A DNA stretch of 64,000 bases from Skeletonema tropicum (Eukaryota > Bacillariophyta > Thalassiosirophyceae > Thalassiosirales > Thalassiosiraceae), in assembly GCA_037178625.1 (NCBI GenBank), contig CM074128.1:2666001-2730000 (forward strand), in the 5' to 3' direction. The position numbers and the translations under genes were made by a program. Positions 11,780-22,023 of this stretch are shown in pieces (position 1 is the stretch's first letter; each line of letters opens with the position of its first letter). The notes beneath the pieces are model-generated. The model saw only the letters and a list, made by a program, of their open reading frames with translations. It was not told the DNA's origin and did not search any database.

Positions 11780-13376
11780 GCCATGAGGTTGATTTATGCA
11801 GTCGAGTGTGGTCACAAATCGCTTGACACACCGCCACTCACGCTGTTGACACATCAGCCGAACGAGCACTGTTGTGGTCATCGAAGTGTCAACCACCGTC
11901 ACCATCGACACTAATGGCCGCGGTCATCGACTTACAGTGTGGTCATAAAAAGACGACCCAGTGACAACATTCTTGGAGTGAGTTGTTATTATGAATGCTG
12001 AGTGTAACGAAGCATGAATGAGAACAACTACACGACATCTTCCAAAGGATGCGATGAGATGGACATCAAACAACAAAACAAACATCAAAGAGTGCGTTGT
12101 CACCATGAATGCTGAGTGCAACGAAGCATGAATGGAACGACGACACGATACAATTATTACTTACAAACCAAAAAAGGAAGCAATACAAACAAATTATTTT
12201 ATGAACATGATACTACAAATTACATATCATCTGGTTGGGAGTGGGTAGGCCGACCAGGAAGCTTGCGATCAGAATCGGAATCGTAATCATTTCCAACATG
12301 AGAAGACTGCTGAGTTACGACGTAAGGATTTACCGCGTGAGAAGGCTGATGAGTAGCAGAAGCGTAAGGATTAGCCACAAGACGAGAAGGCATCTTGGCA
12401 CTGTCCAAGTCGCTTGCTAGATCGAGCCGAACAAGAGGAGCATCATCGTCTGATGAATCTTCCATTGGGTGCTTTGCTTGCGCTTACGCTTTCGCTTTTG
12501 ATTGTCTTGTTTTCATGATTTGGTAAGTAGTAATTTTATGACAAGATGAATGAATGCTCATCAAGAGCAAAAATGAATGAAAGCGCACAAGAGCAAACAA
12601 GAACAAGAATGAAAGCGCAACAAGAGTAAAATCAAAAGCGCAAGGCATGCTAAATTTTGCCTGAGAAGTGGGGTTTTATTCAAACTTGGTAAACTTAATT
12701 CATTTATTGTCAAAGCGTTCGTGGTCGGTGTGTAAAGCAATTTTAGACCACACACTCCTTGCTTAAATCAACCCCCTCGCTTCACAAATAAAACCCCAAT
12801 CGTGCTCGTTGCGTGTACTCGTGACGCAACTGGTGAGAGTGTGGTGACCAAACTCGTGGTATGACCACACTGCCGCAGCGAAAGTAACATATAGTGAAGC
12901 AATGCGTCGATTACATCAGGGAGTGTGTGGTCTAAAATCGCTTTACACACTGCGACGAACGCTTGAGCAACAATCTTGTTTCGTTTACATTTACTTGGTT
13001 GAATTGTCTAGCGAATGCCTTTACTTCGAATCGAATATCGCCCCAATTGCAAGAGTATCATGCGTTTTCGTTCACGGTTTTGTTCATTCTTGTTACGCTT
13101 TTCATTCGCGTTTGCTTGCACAGTCAATCTTAGTTACTGTTATCGAAGCTTGAATATATGAGAAAACTCATTACAAGTGTTGTCACTAGATCGTCTTTTT
13201 TTTTTACCACACTGATCGCAAGTATGCCGCCGTAAGTGCCCACAATCAAATTGTTCGACATTTGTGTGTCGTCTAAGTACAGTGCTTTGGTTTGGTGTGC
13301 TAAAAGAATGACTGGCGGCGTGTCAAGCGATTTGTGACCACATACACTCGACTAACTGCTGAAATCAACATGAGCG
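11780..13376. mobile_element. Nested inverted-repeat element (non-autonomous DNA transposon or two adjacent MITEs)
   Basis: An outer inverted pair spans about 11780-11842 and 13309-13376, sharing GTGGTCACAAATCGCTTGAC on opposite strands and further homology outwards. An inner pair lies at about 12716-12758 and 12919-12962, sharing GTGTGGTCTAAAAT-type sequence. The inner and outer arms are themselves related (GTGTGGTC-x2-AAATCGCTT-x-ACACAC), so one arm type occurs four times in the order forward, reverse, forward, reverse. The region could be one element nested in another, or two side by side. Within it, a ~60-bp direct repeat (GAATGCTGAGTG...) lies at about 11976-12035 and 12090-12148. No transposase is present. 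Target-site duplications were not resolved. Confidence 0.65.
12220..12465 (-). CDS. Small hypothetical ORF inside the inverted-repeat element
   Basis: This 81-residue ATG-started frame lies between the transposon-like arms. The protein is acidic at its N-terminus (MEDSSDDDAP) and contains two NPY-type repeats (NPYASAT and NPYVVTQ). It resembles no enzyme or domain I recognise. It may be the remnant of a longer element-encoded protein or a chance frame; its low-complexity composition supports the second view. Confidence 0.25.
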   Translation of the reverse strand: MEDSSDDDAPLVRLDLASDLDSAKMPSRLVANPYASATHQPSHAVNPYVVTQQSSHVGNDYDSDSDRKLPGRPTHSQPDDM

Positions 13377-13383
13377 GTATTTA

Positions 13384-13730
13384 CGGCCCACGTACCAACT
13401 ACTATCTTTTACTGGCCTACTCGCCACTTCTATCCATACTACCTACTTCTTATGCAGATGCGCTGCAGGCCTTCCTGTCAAGATGTTTTAAACAACGGTG
13501 TTGGTGTTGTGACGGGGTTGTTTAGGGCCTATCCTTTGGTACGAATACAGAATTCTCCGAAAGCAGTATCTACGGGCCTATTGTACCACTACTTTCATTG
13601 GCCTACTCGCCACTTCTCTACTCATCGATGCCTTGTTTGGCTAAACCTCTAAAACAGCTGTGCATGCTCCGTTGAACGCAGTGTTGGTGTTGTGACGGGG
13701 GGATGCCGCTTTCGGAGAATTCTGTGAAAG
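13384..13730. repeat. Diverged tandem module with embedded inverted repeat
   Basis: Two related copies of roughly 150 bp begin near 13390 and 13570. Both contain GGCCTACTCGCCACTTCT and GTGTTGGTGTTGTGACGGGG. ACAGAATTCTCCGAAAGC (13549-13566) is the exact inverse of GCTTTCGGAGAATTCTGT (13709-13726), bracketing the second copy. A third, more diverged relative occurs near 15850-15975 (TACTTATGCAGATG and ACAGCTGTGCATGC). No coding capacity was seen. Confidence 0.6.
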
Positions 13731-16304
13731 AAGCGCCCTAAACTTACTTACGTATACTACTACGTTACATATGTAATCAGTTATCACCACGAAGAATTAA
13801 AAGAATTACGGGCCTATGGAGCTTGGGACTTTTGATCTATTGGCCTGCGCGCTCGTCCTCCCGCTCTTTTTTTTTGAAAAAACTCATCTCACTAAGCCCT
13901 CTGCCTCGACATCAATGGAGCAGGAGTCCATATTATCACAATTGTTTCTGGGTATGATTCATCGGTGATACATTTTCTAGACTATATTTTGATGCAGAAT
14001 CCAATGGTGTTTTCGGAAGTTTGCCAAATCTCTTAGTCACAGACGTATTTGCGGCTATATCTCAGGCATCGATTTTTGGTCTATTTTGGTGGAAGCTGCA
14101 AATATTGTCGTAGGGGGAATGCAATAATCGATTCATAATGCCCCCCACGGCACTCCCTGCTTTATATTGATATTGATGACCGATATTGGTGGTCATAACG
14201 CCATGTTATCCGCCTCGGCGTTGCTAATAGGCCATGTCTCTTGAGGGTGTAATATTTTTATGATTGTGAACAGATTCATGTGTGGGCATGACACCTCAAT
14301 TGATGGTATTAAACTATGCAACTACACATAATATTGCACTCTCCTGCCTAAACTATTAACATAGTGTCTAGTGTCTATGTGATAACGCAAGATCAAAGCC
14401 GCTGTGCTCTTTATTATCCACTGCAGCCTGTACCATATCATTATCAACATGTAATCTAGCAGACAAGTTAAGTGCTTGTGTGAAGGTTGCGTCTACAATG
14501 ATAATACAACCATTAAAATGAGGCTTATTATATGAATGTTGTTCTACATCGATATTATTATGTTGATTGTTGAATAGGTCGACAGGAAGACACATGTTAC
14601 ACCCCAGATGCGTCCAATAGACTATATCTTTTCTTTTAGTTGACAAACCTCCTTAGACAATGTCGCCACACCCTCCATCCAGCGCAGTACTTCTCAACAA
14701 CCGATTGTCAACTCTAGTTCTAAATTGATAACTTCTACCAGAGGTTGCGTGTATTGTTTTTTGACACCCTATTCATCTCTTATTTCAACAGCAGATTCGT
14801 TCCGTGGTGGATTCATCTAGTACAGAATGCCGCCTCTTTGACTCGACGATTTACAATGGGAATCACCGACTCCTTTCGAAGAAATGGCGCAGTTATCAAC
14901 ACTCACGTTGCCGCTGCTGCTGAAGCTGAATAGTAAGCCACCCGATATCTCAGATTGATTGTAAGCTTTTGTGTCCACTGAAGCCGTAGTATTGCGAGTG
15001 ATGATGAAAGGAGTACCTTCAAAAGACAACATCAATGATAGTCCATTAAAGTATAATGCACCTCAAAAGCTTATCATATTGTTGCATGTTCCCGCAGTCC
15101 TGATCATTATCCCCTCCGTCGCTCGAAGTACACAATGCCCTCCCTCAAAGTGTTGTGTACTTACACAAGCTACCACAACAGGTCATATGCCACCTGGACC
15201 ACACCGCACGGAGACGAGACGCCACTATATCCATCAAACCCACTCTATTGTCGTATTGTGATTATGATCTTGCTCTATTTGTGTTAGTATCCCCACACCT
15301 CTCCTCTTGTACGTTGTGCTGTATTTGTGCGATATGACACGCGGCGTCGTTGGACAATCAAGGGGTCTCATATCGGCGGTTCCTCACGGATTAAAACGAA
15401 ACCAACTCGTCAATTATTGCTACATCATCACCACTACCGGATAGGATAGTAATGGAAGAGTGAATATGGCCAAAAGGTCCTCTGTTCATGAGTGGGCGGT
15501 GCAGTTGTTGCATTTGTATCAAAATAACGGTCACTTTGGGTAGGCGACACCCAGAATAAAGGCTCTGGGCACTTTGACAGAAATTCCTTCACATCATGAG
15601 GTCATATCGGTCCACTGAGGACATCGCAGTCGGTTGTTGGTGATGCCGGCCGACGTTCCGCTCCATACCGTAGCAGCCGCCTCCGCCATGGTTCTGGTGT
15701 GCAAAATGATCTGAATTTGAAAAGTGTGTGAAACGGCTAGAAAAATGATGGAGGGACGCCCCGTTTCCCCGCTGGAGTTACCCCTGGAAAAGGCGCGCAG
15801 GCCAAGAACCCGAAATGTCCCAAGCTCCATTGTACTCTACATAGAAAGACGACTTACTCCTACTTACTTATGCAGATGGGCCTTCATGGCATGTGATGTG
15901 ATGTTTGACACAGCCTCAATCAAGGCCTCAATAAAACAGCTGTGCATGCAGCTCTATGTTCGTTGTTGTTCTTTGGTGTCGGGATTCTTTTGTGAACAGC
16001 ATAAGCAGGGAACAACCCGTTCGTCAGTCACCAGATGCTAGTTTCCCTGAGGTGTCAAGAACTATGTGTCTTCAAAGTGACGTGTTTTGAGCTCTACCCA
16101 TCTGCTCTTTTCTTTCACATTTGCGGGGAGCTCATCACCGCCACACCAGCGCCGGGCGATTTTGTGTCTCTCTGCCGGCCACCACCTTTTCAAGCTACTT
16201 ATCAACCTCACGATCTCATTGTTTGGCAATCCAACAGGCCGAAGTTGGCAACGACTCCACGCAGCATATATTGCTTGCCTTGTTATAAGTCCATCACCGT
16301 TACC
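13731..16304. other. Gene-poor intergenic region with decayed fragments
   Basis: No convincing intact gene is visible in this 2.6 kb. On the minus strand at 14817-15035 a short frame has a GG-[LI]-[LY]/N-C-x-I-S pattern reminiscent of Pmp-like beta-helix repeat proteins, followed by stops, so it may be a relic. A second short minus-strand frame lies at 14368-14646, without recognisable motifs. The last few hundred bases presumably include the promoter and 5' UTR of the downstream HSF gene. Confidence 0.4.
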
Positions 16305-17711
16305 ATGAATAGTAGCATCAATCCTTTATTTTCACTCGTCGAAGCGGCCCAGCTCGTTGGAAACCACCAGCAAAAGGCTCCTTTTACAGCATCTGTCAGA
16401 GAAGGTCAACAGATGTCCTCCTCCACTCACGAGGTCTCAGACGATGATCAAACGATTGCCTCCAAAATGATTACTCTACGCGAGAATCATCTCATGGCCC
16501 TTCGTGCCGCTGCCACTAATGCCGGGCTCACCTCAACAGTGCCATCGCAACCCGCTCCGCTGCCACCTTCAGGCCGACGTGTGTCACTGGCTGCAGATGA
16601 CTCATCGGGTGGAAAAGAGATTTTCCCCATGAAGTTAAACGCCCTCCTCTCCGATCCAGCTGTGCAAGACGTCATTTCCTGGTTACCACAGGGAAAGTCC
16701 TTTGTTGTGCTTCGGCCGGATGTCTTCGCCTCTCGTGTGCTTCCTCAGTATTTTGCGCCTGAGGGTTCCAACTCACTGAATGCACGCTCATCCAAAGGGA
16801 AGAATGGAGCCGTGAAGAAGGCCCAAGGTGTGCACAAGTACCCCAGCTTCACCCGTAAGCTGAATCGTTGGGGATTCCGCCAGATCTCTCGCGGACCCGA
16901 CGCTGGTGCCTTTTGCCATGACCTCTTCCAGCGTGACTCTCCCGAGTTGTGCCGTGGTATGGTGTGTCAAAAATCAAGAAAATCCAAGCAAGCTATTGTG
17001 GAAAGGCAGTCTATGAACTCAGATGTTTCTGATTTGATTAGTTTGTCTTCGGTGTCCACCAAGTCTACTGCAGCCTCTGGAGACAAGAATATTAATTGTT
17101 CAGCGGCTGTCACCGTGTCAACAGCAGGTGTGTCAACATCGTCAAGATCTTTGCCTTTCAAGAAGAGACGGTCCTTTGAGAGCGTCGATGGCTCAACGAA
17201 GGGAGACATTCCAAGTGTGGTCTCTCATCGTAACTCTTCTTCTCGGAGGAACACGCCTTTCCCGACAGAAGCAGTGTCAGAAATGGTTGCGAATTCCGGA
17301 TCTGTGAACAATGGCGGTATCATGGTTGAGGCTGCTGCGAAGGAAGCTCTCGCAAGACACTTCCATGAACAACACAGAGCGTTTGCAATTTCTTCACTTC
17401 TGGAGAACAGTCGCCTGGCAATGGAAGCTGCTGGCTTGAAGGTCTCCGCTAATGAACGGATCGAGGCACCTTCACAAGTTGTTGTTAGCAGAAGTGTTGC
17501 AACAACGAAGGCGAACGAGGCCAAAACAAGCAAGCCACAGACTCCAATTCTTGGGGCAACTACAGACTCTTCTGTGTTCGCTCCTACTGTTCCGCATCTA
17601 TCAATAGAGCAAACGAGTACCTCTCATTCAGCAGTTCTATCTTCAGCAGCGGCTGCTAAAGATGCACTCATGAAGGCTTATATGCAAGCTCTGAATGGAA
17701 CATCAAGATAA
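16305..17711 (+). CDS. Heat-shock-factor-type transcription factor
   Basis: A 468-residue protein with one HSF DNA-binding domain at about residues 102-222. Visible are FPMKLNALL, ISWLPQGKSFVV, a VLPQYF helix, and the recognition-helix signature FTRKLNRWGFRQI. An insertion rich in Ser/Gly/Lys before YPSFTRKLN is common in diatom HSFs. HSFs are nuclear and bind inverted nGAAn sites. The Ser/Thr-rich C-terminal half has Ala-rich segments but no clear heptad-repeat trimerisation region. The frame is open from 16035, but the ATG at 16305 (MNSSINPLFSLVEAA) gives an N-terminus like other diatom HSFs; the upstream part looks untranslated. Target genes are unknown. Confidence 0.88.
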   Translation: MNSSINPLFSLVEAAQLVGNHQQKAPFTASVREGQQMSSSTHEVSDDDQTIASKMITLRENHLMALRAAATNAGLTSTVPSQPAPLPPSGRRVSLAADDSSGGKEIFPMKLNALLSDPAVQDVISWLPQGKSFVVLRPDVFASRVLPQYFAPEGSNSLNARSSKGKNGAVKKAQGVHKYPSFTRKLNRWGFRQISRGPDAGAFCHDLFQRDSPELCRGMVCQKSRKSKQAIVERQSMNSDVSDLISLSSVSTKSTAASGDKNINCSAAVTVSTAGVSTSSRSLPFKKRRSFESVDGSTKGDIPSVVSHRNSSSRRNTPFPTEAVSEMVANSGSVNNGGIMVEAAAKEALARHFHEQHRAFAISSLLENSRLAMEAAGLKVSANERIEAPSQVVVSRSVATTKANEAKTSKPQTPILGATTDSSVFAPTVPHLSIEQTSTSHSAVLSSAAAAKDALMKAYMQALNGTSR

Positions 17712-18598
17712 CCTTAACCTGTTCTTGCCGCATTTTCTCTGTCGGCACTTGCAGGTATTATTTTACGGGGGATTTCAGTCAATTTTCAACATTTATTATT
17801 TTGGTCGACTGTGAAACTGTGAAGGCATCTAGTGAATGAAATCAAGCTATAATGTAACAGGAGGCTTTCAGCAGCATCACATTATGTCACTTTCAACTAA
17901 GTTAATACAAACTTTGCTATATCTTTGCTTGGTACGATACAATACAATAGAATACAATCAGCACATAACTCTGAGAGGAGTACTTGTTCTTTAATGACTA
18001 ATGACTTGTCAGCAGCAGGGTTGTGAAGCTGAAGTGTGGTAAAGAGAAATGGTATAATAACTGGTACTTTTGTCCATCTGTCTCCTCCAGATGTCCCTTG
18101 TCCTCAAGTACTGCTTTGTCTTCATCATGAGTTGTACTGTGTCTCATCCGCCGTGCGTGGCAAGCCTGCAAATCACGTAGGAGTATGTAGTACTTCGATG
18201 AAAAAGACTGTGGGGACGGAAGCCTTCATTTGTGGGTTGTGGCGGGTTAACCCCAGCTCCAACTTAGAAGGGAGTCTCTCAAAGTTGGGAAATACGCACG
18301 TCTCCTCTCTCTCCTTCTCCGTGCTTGCTTTTTCTCTGACTGGATGGAGCTGGATGAACAAGATCTTCATTCAACAACTGGGTTCCACAAACAACCAGAG
18401 AAACATCAATCAATGCAAGATAGATGCGGTGGTACTGATCTCTGGTTCAACGAAGGTGCTTTCGATCTGTGACACAGGATTTTAAGTTGAAAATCAACAC
18501 GAAATCATTGCAATCCACTTACTGCGTCTTTGTAGAAACGGAGATAAATGTGAGGTGATCATACAACAATTGTACAGAACAACTCGAAACGAAAAAAT
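17712..18598. other. Intergenic region, HSF to desaturase
   Basis: About 890 bp separates two genes in the same orientation. A 149-codon frame at 18036-18485 starts with GTG, has no recognisable domain and is probably chance. The last ~100 bp, A-rich up to GAAAAAATATG, are likely the desaturase 5' leader. Confidence 0.4.
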
Positions 18599-20107
18599 AT
18601 GAAGCTGCATCAAGCTTGCTTAGCTATCGCCCTGGTTGGCGCAACATCAGTAAATGGGTTTTCATCTCCCCATCAAGGGCGAATGATGATGCCAACTGTC
18701 TCTAGAACTGCTCGATTCTCAGCAGTCGTGGAGGAAGTCGCTACTAATGGTGCAACCGCCGACATGAAAGCGCCTACAGCTTGGGAATGTGATGAAGAAG
18801 CAGAATGTGTGGAAGTTCCTGCTTGCAATGACGAGGAATGCCGCACAACCTTGGATGTAAGGATACATGGAAAATGGTACGATTTGTCTGGTTGGAGAAA
18901 GGCTCACCCTGCTGGTGCTCACTGGATCGATTGGTATGATGGGCGTGATGCGACCGAAGTTATGGATGCTTTCCATTCCGCAAAGGGACGTGAAATGTAC
19001 AAACGCTTGCCTGCATCTGCTCCCGATACTGCAGCTGTTTTGGAAGCTTCTACAGCTCCGTATTCGCAGACTGAATTGAACTTCAGGAAATTGAGAGACC
19101 AATTGGAAGCAGATGGATGGTGGGAGCGTGATTTTGTTCATGAAGGAACCTTATTGGCTATTTGGACTTCGTTAGTAGTTGGAGCAGGTTTGACCGTTGA
19201 TTCGGCTGCCCCTCTCAGTTCTTTCTTACTTGCTTTATCTATGACTAATGCTGGATGGTTAGGACATGACTACATCCACGGGGTTGACAAATTCTGCAAT
19301 TTCATGAGGCCATTTGCAGCTGTCGCTGCAGGATTGGGACCTACGTGGTGGTCTGATAAACACAACAAGCATCATGCCTTGACGAATGAGATGGGAGTGG
19401 ATGAAGATATTGCTACTGACCCATTCATTTTCACATGGGCTCCTGATCCTGAAAACGACTCTCCGCTTCGTAAGATCCAACATTTTACCTTCTTCATCCC
19501 ATTCTCCTTCCTGTTTGCCTTATGGCGTGTTGACACCCTTCAAGTTGCGGTGAACTCTGTAGAAGAGAAGCGTCCTGATGCGAAGAACGAGTTGTGGTGT
19601 CTCCTTGCTCACTACGCCGTCCTTTTAACATTCTTCCCTTTTCAGGTGTGGGTTCCAGCCGTATTCCTCTCTGGGCTCATGTCTGCGTTGATTGTCACCC
19701 CAACTCACCAGTCGGAAGAGTTTTTCGAAGAATACCAACCTGACTGGGTCACTGCTCAATTTGAATCCACAAGAAATGCCGTCACAACAAATCCATTTTC
19801 GGAGTGGCTTTGGGGGGGCATGCAATATCAATTGGAGCATCACTTGTTCCCATCTATGCCTCGTTCCAAATACCCTTCTCTCAAGCCCATTCTTCAAAAG
19901 TTTGCTGAAGAGAACAATGTTCCTGGAGGTTATAGGGAGAGTGGAGAATTTGAAATCCTTTACATGAACTGGGACCTCTACAGAAGGGTCGCCAAGGCAG
20001 ATCCTGTACCAGGCGCTCCTTACAGCCGTGGTAATGGGCAGTTAGGTGCTATCGACTCGCAGGGAGGTGTTGCTGCTGGAGGCGTTGGTCTTGGAAAAAT
20101 TATGTAG
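18599..20107 (+). CDS. Plastid-targeted front-end fatty-acid desaturase with N-terminal cytochrome b5 domain
   Basis: The 502-residue protein starts with a hydrophobic signal peptide (1-20) whose predicted cleavage site is followed by Phe (VNG/FSSP), the diatom bipartite plastid signal. A cytochrome b5-like domain (about 83-140) has haem ligands H103 (HPAG in place of the usual HPGG) and H126. The desaturase domain has three histidine boxes: H223DYIH, H255NKHH and Q411LEHH. The Gln of box three marks front-end desaturases (delta-4/5/6/8 type), which insert a double bond between an existing one and the carboxyl end. Membrane helices lie at about 183-215, 295-310 and 335-365. Regiospecificity cannot be read. 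The substrate is inferred to be a plastid membrane-lipid acyl chain. Electrons would come through the fused b5 domain. Confidence 0.88.
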   Translation: MKLHQACLAIALVGATSVNGFSSPHQGRMMMPTVSRTARFSAVVEEVATNGATADMKAPTAWECDEEAECVEVPACNDEECRTTLDVRIHGKWYDLSGWRKAHPAGAHWIDWYDGRDATEVMDAFHSAKGREMYKRLPASAPDTAAVLEASTAPYSQTELNFRKLRDQLEADGWWERDFVHEGTLLAIWTSLVVGAGLTVDSAAPLSSFLLALSMTNAGWLGHDYIHGVDKFCNFMRPFAAVAAGLGPTWWSDKHNKHHALTNEMGVDEDIATDPFIFTWAPDPENDSPLRKIQHFTFFIPFSFLFALWRVDTLQVAVNSVEEKRPDAKNELWCLLAHYAVLLTFFPFQVWVPAVFLSGLMSALIVTPTHQSEEFFEEYQPDWVTAQFESTRNAVTTNPFSEWLWGGMQYQLEHHLFPSMPRSKYPSLKPILQKFAEENNVPGGYRESGEFEILYMNWDLYRRVAKADPVPGAPYSRGNGQLGAIDSQGGVAAGGVGLGKIM

Positions 20108-20228
20108 GACGTGAATACATAAAAATTAAAACGATGCGATTGGGAAGAACTGAAAAGTGTAGCTAAAATAACATGATTATTTGGATTGGTGCACATCAAA
20201 AAAATCGATCTCTCTGTAATTAAGACTC

Positions 20229-21605
20229 TCATAAATCTTCTCTTCTTACACTCACGCACATCCACCCTTTTGGACCATGCACCCATTCTCGAGTTTCACG
20301 AACAGTCTCGCCTCCCTTCGTCGTTCTGTCATACGATACCAAAGCTTTGATTCCATCTTGAATGCTTACTTTGGCATTGTTAATCGATGATGCTGCCCCG
20401 TCACTGATTGGACCTTCGTAACCTTCAAAAATGTCAGCCAGACTCTTACTCGTTTTGCTTCCCGAATCTACCAATACTTGTTCATCGCAAAGAGCTGTGA
20501 ACTCCTTCAGATTACCTCCCTCAATTGCTTTCAACAAGTTCATATTTGCAGTCAAAATGTCATTCTTCACGTAAGCATTCATTGCTGCCTCCGTTTCATC
20601 CCAGACTTCCTCCACTGTTCCCGTTGCATCAATATTGACAATGTGAAGCTGACTTTGACCACAGCTGTTACCTTCGGCCTGCAACTCCTCTGTCATCTCC
20701 AAGGCTCTCACAACAGGTTCCGTCTGTGTACGGAACGTCTGAAAGCGTCTCCTGGCACTATCCAAGTTGTCATCTGATCGGCCTGACGTTTCCGCCCGAT
20801 TCATAATTCGTGCTTCAAGTACTTCAATTGGACAGTTATACACCAATGATCCCAATACAGACGTATAGGAGGGCATGTGCTCCATCCATCCTTCGACATT
20901 GTCATAGTTTCTAGGAAAGCCATCCACAAGGAAAATTCGTGAACCAAACTCGGAATCCGCCTCTTGTGCCTTTTCATCCATTGCAATTCGTAGCAACCCA
21001 AGCGACAATTCCACAGGAACAATCTGACCCTTCACAAGACATTCTTTGACCATGTCGGCGTGCGGATAATCCTTCTTCTCGGCCCCCGAACGCAGCAAGT
21101 CCCCAACTGAGAGATGAACACATTTGTAAGTGTTGACAATACGTTCGGATTGAGTTCCCTTTCCTGCACCTGGCCCTCCTAGAATGAACAGTACCCTATG
21201 CGAGTGATTCTCAGTGAGTGATGACGTATCAAGGTAGGATATGCCTCCGAAATCGCAGGGAGGGGGTAGCGTTCCAGTAATGGAGAGTGCCTTTCGTGCT
21301 GCTTGCTCTATCTCATTGCTTTGATTGTCGTTTACAGAGGTTGATGATTCAGTAGCTGCGGGTGCCGAGAAAAGAGCCGATGAGGAGGAGGAGGAAGAAG
21401 ATTCTCCATCAGATGAAATAAAGCAGGTGGAATGCAATGATCTATTGAATGGTGTAGAACATGAAGTAGCAGCTCCTCGGAACTTCAAATTGTTTCCTGC
21501 TGCCGAGCGAGACAAATGCTTAGCGATATTGAAGCCACGCGCCAATCCCAAGTTGAGGGTAGAGGCGACGATTGCCATTGATACAGCTCCACGAGATGGT
21601 TTCAT
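20229..21605 (-). CDS. Plastid-targeted UMP/CMP kinase fused to a C-terminal SnoaL-like domain
   Basis: The 458-residue protein starts with a signal-peptide-like segment ending LARG/FNIA (Phe at the cleavage site, plastid type), then a Ser-rich transit region. The kinase domain (about 137-345) has P-loop GGPGAGKGTQ (143-152), DGFPRN (228-233) and the short-lid motif GRSDDN (275-280) with following Arg residues. This is characteristic of UMP-CMP kinases rather than long-lid adenylate kinases. They transfer phosphate from ATP to UMP/CMP. Residues about 352-458 resemble the SnoaL/DUF4440-type cone fold (NLLKAIEGGNLKEFTALCDEQ... ending in a Trp-rich strand). The role of that fusion is unknown; it may oligomerise or bind a small ligand. 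The gene converges on the desaturase, with stops 122 bp apart. Confidence 0.85.
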   Translation of the reverse strand: MKPSRGAVSMAIVASTLNLGLARGFNIAKHLSRSAAGNNLKFRGAATSCSTPFNRSLHSTCFISSDGESSSSSSSSALFSAPAATESSTSVNDNQSNEIEQAARKALSITGTLPPPCDFGGISYLDTSSLTENHSHRVLFILGGPGAGKGTQSERIVNTYKCVHLSVGDLLRSGAEKKDYPHADMVKECLVKGQIVPVELSLGLLRIAMDEKAQEADSEFGSRIFLVDGFPRNYDNVEGWMEHMPSYTSVLGSLVYNCPIEVLEARIMNRAETSGRSDDNLDSARRRFQTFRTQTEPVVRALEMTEELQAEGNSCGQSQLHIVNIDATGTVEEVWDETEAAMNAYVKNDILTANMNLLKAIEGGNLKEFTALCDEQVLVDSGSKTSKSLADIFEGYEGPISDGAASSINNAKVSIQDGIKALVSYDRTTKGGETVRETREWVHGPKGWMCVSVRREDL

Positions 21606-22023
21606 GTTTTAGTAGCTCTCCATAACACAATAGTACAATATTGAGTTTGTAGCAAGTCCAAAACGAAAATGAAAAATAAAAGTGGAAAAATCAAAAATCA
21701 GAGACGAAGACTTCAAGCTTCAAGTCGGTGGCGGCCAGACGGTCATACTCTGCACATTGGTTGATTATTCACGGGGCATGTTCGAAGGCAGTTTTGAAAT
21801 TTTTGACCATGATACTCCTACTTACCTACATACTTACTCCGCCCACCAGACGTACTTTAAAATTTCTGTTACATATCTTTTAGAGCTGTCGGCATCCGCA
21901 TTGAAATCATTTGTACATAGTGAGCGAATGCTGTTGCCTGCTATCTGCGTAGTACCTTCTCCGTCAAACTTCTTATCGGTCTGCATCGCTCTGTTAGTAG
22001 TGTTCCTCACCACCATTGCGATA
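21606..22023. promoter_or_regulatory. Divergent intergenic region, kinase fusion / START-like gene
   Basis: About 420 bp lies between two divergently transcribed starts and presumably holds both promoters. A continuous frame enters from 21682 into the START-like gene, but that upstream part has no recognisable domain. No specific regulatory element was identified. Confidence 0.35.

Noticed and set aside
18036..18485. 149-codon plus-strand frame
   Set aside because: GTG start, no recognisable domain, low-quality composition; lies in the likely desaturase upstream region.
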